This document shows, piece after piece, positions 5,614-5,699 of a DNA stretch of 5,699 nt. The notes below the pieces were generated by a model. That model saw only the letters and a program-made list of their open reading frames with translations, did no database searches and was not told where the DNA came from. The stretch is from NCBI GenBank assembly GCA_937888935.1, contig CALARO010000139.1, positions 1-5,699 on the forward strand, given 5' to 3'. This stretch comes from an uncultured Clostridia bacterium (GTDB taxonomy: Bacteria; Bacillota; Clostridia; Christensenellales; Borkfalkiaceae). The position numbers were made by a program, and so were the translations under genes. Every line of letters starts with the position of its first letter. Positions within the stretch are counted from its first letter, which is position 1.

Positions 5614-5638
5614 TCGGCAAAGCGATACTCGATTTGTA
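5614..5638 (+). repeat. right 25-bp direct repeat (attR-like)
   Basis: An exact copy of 3786-3810. Read in the nnrD frame it again spells GKAILDL and then stops (TAG instead of TAA). It is followed by a second GATTTGTA (5639-5646), making an 8-bp tandem (5631-5646), then AGTC as at the left copy. The preceding sequence is unrelated to nnrD, so this is not a remnant of a full second gene. Confidence 0.9.
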
Positions 5639-5699
5639 GATTTGTAAGTCAGCGTTCGGCGGCGTTATTTTCGGGCGGATTATTTTCAGGCGAATTATG

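Larger units (their letters stand above)
3786..5638. mobile_element. putative genomic insertion at the 3' end of nnrD
   Basis: A segment bounded by perfect 25-bp direct repeats. The left copy is the end of nnrD; the right lies after the second lipoprotein gene. Repeat-to-repeat distance is 1828 bp. G+C drops sharply inside (16/60 in 4441-4500 versus 40/60 in 3601-3660) and partly recovers beyond the right copy (26/53 in 5647-5699). Integration of site-specific elements into the 3' end of a conserved gene, leaving the gene intact and a duplicated core, is the known signature of tyrosine-recombinase islands. No integrase or transposase is present, so it would be mobilised in trans or be a decayed remnant. 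Contents: an XRE repressor, a controlled promoter and two lipoproteins. A plain segmental duplication of the nnrD end is the alternative. Confidence 0.55.

Noticed and set aside
3786..5638. CRISPR array, tRNA attachment site or transposase in the inserted segment
   Set aside because: No regular spacer array, no tRNA cloverleaf and no recombinase or transposase motif in any frame; only two copies of the direct repeat are present.
5690..5699. Start of a new gene at the terminal ATG (5697-5699)
   Set aside because: Only the start codon would be inside the window; the AGGCG upstream is part of the degenerate repeat.

Overview
The window looks like a chromosomal segment of a low-to-moderate GC Firmicute, probably an uncultured Clostridia-type gut bacterium. 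This rests on sigma-A promoters with 17-bp spacers, strong GGAGG-type ribosome sites, a TTG-started recX, lipoprotein signal peptides, and an intergenic palindromic repeat of a kind I recall from gut Clostridia. No taxon can be fixed from sequence reading alone.

Layout. At the left end (1-443) an AT-rich stretch carries a small XRE-type regulator on the minus strand and a compact double-hairpin repeat. A purine-type phosphoribosyltransferase follows on the minus strand (444-1019). It has its own extended -10 promoter and a ~130-nt leader built of 11-bp periodic repeats. Divergent from it, a near-consensus promoter (1279-1307) drives recX, then birA (biotin protein ligase), then a NAD(P)H-hydrate dehydratase (nnrD type). 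These three tightly packed housekeeping genes serve recombination control, biotin attachment and nicotinamide cofactor repair. They are GC-rich (40/60 G+C in 3601-3660).

At the exact 3' end of the dehydratase gene the character changes. An AT-rich segment (16/60 G+C in 4441-4500) begins, and a perfect 25-bp copy of the gene's 3' end recurs 1828 bp downstream, at 5614-5638, where GC-richer sequence resumes. The segment between holds a bidirectional-looking terminator, a minus-strand XRE repressor, a perfect consensus sigma-A promoter with a 16-bp dyad filling its spacer, and a two-gene operon of small Cys/His-motif lipoproteins. I read it as a small cargo module integrated at the 3' end of nnrD, with attL/attR-like repeats and no integrase of its own. 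The likely logic is that the XRE protein binds the dyad and represses the divergent lipoprotein operon until a signal relieves it. This module is the most noteworthy thing in the window; its function is unknown.
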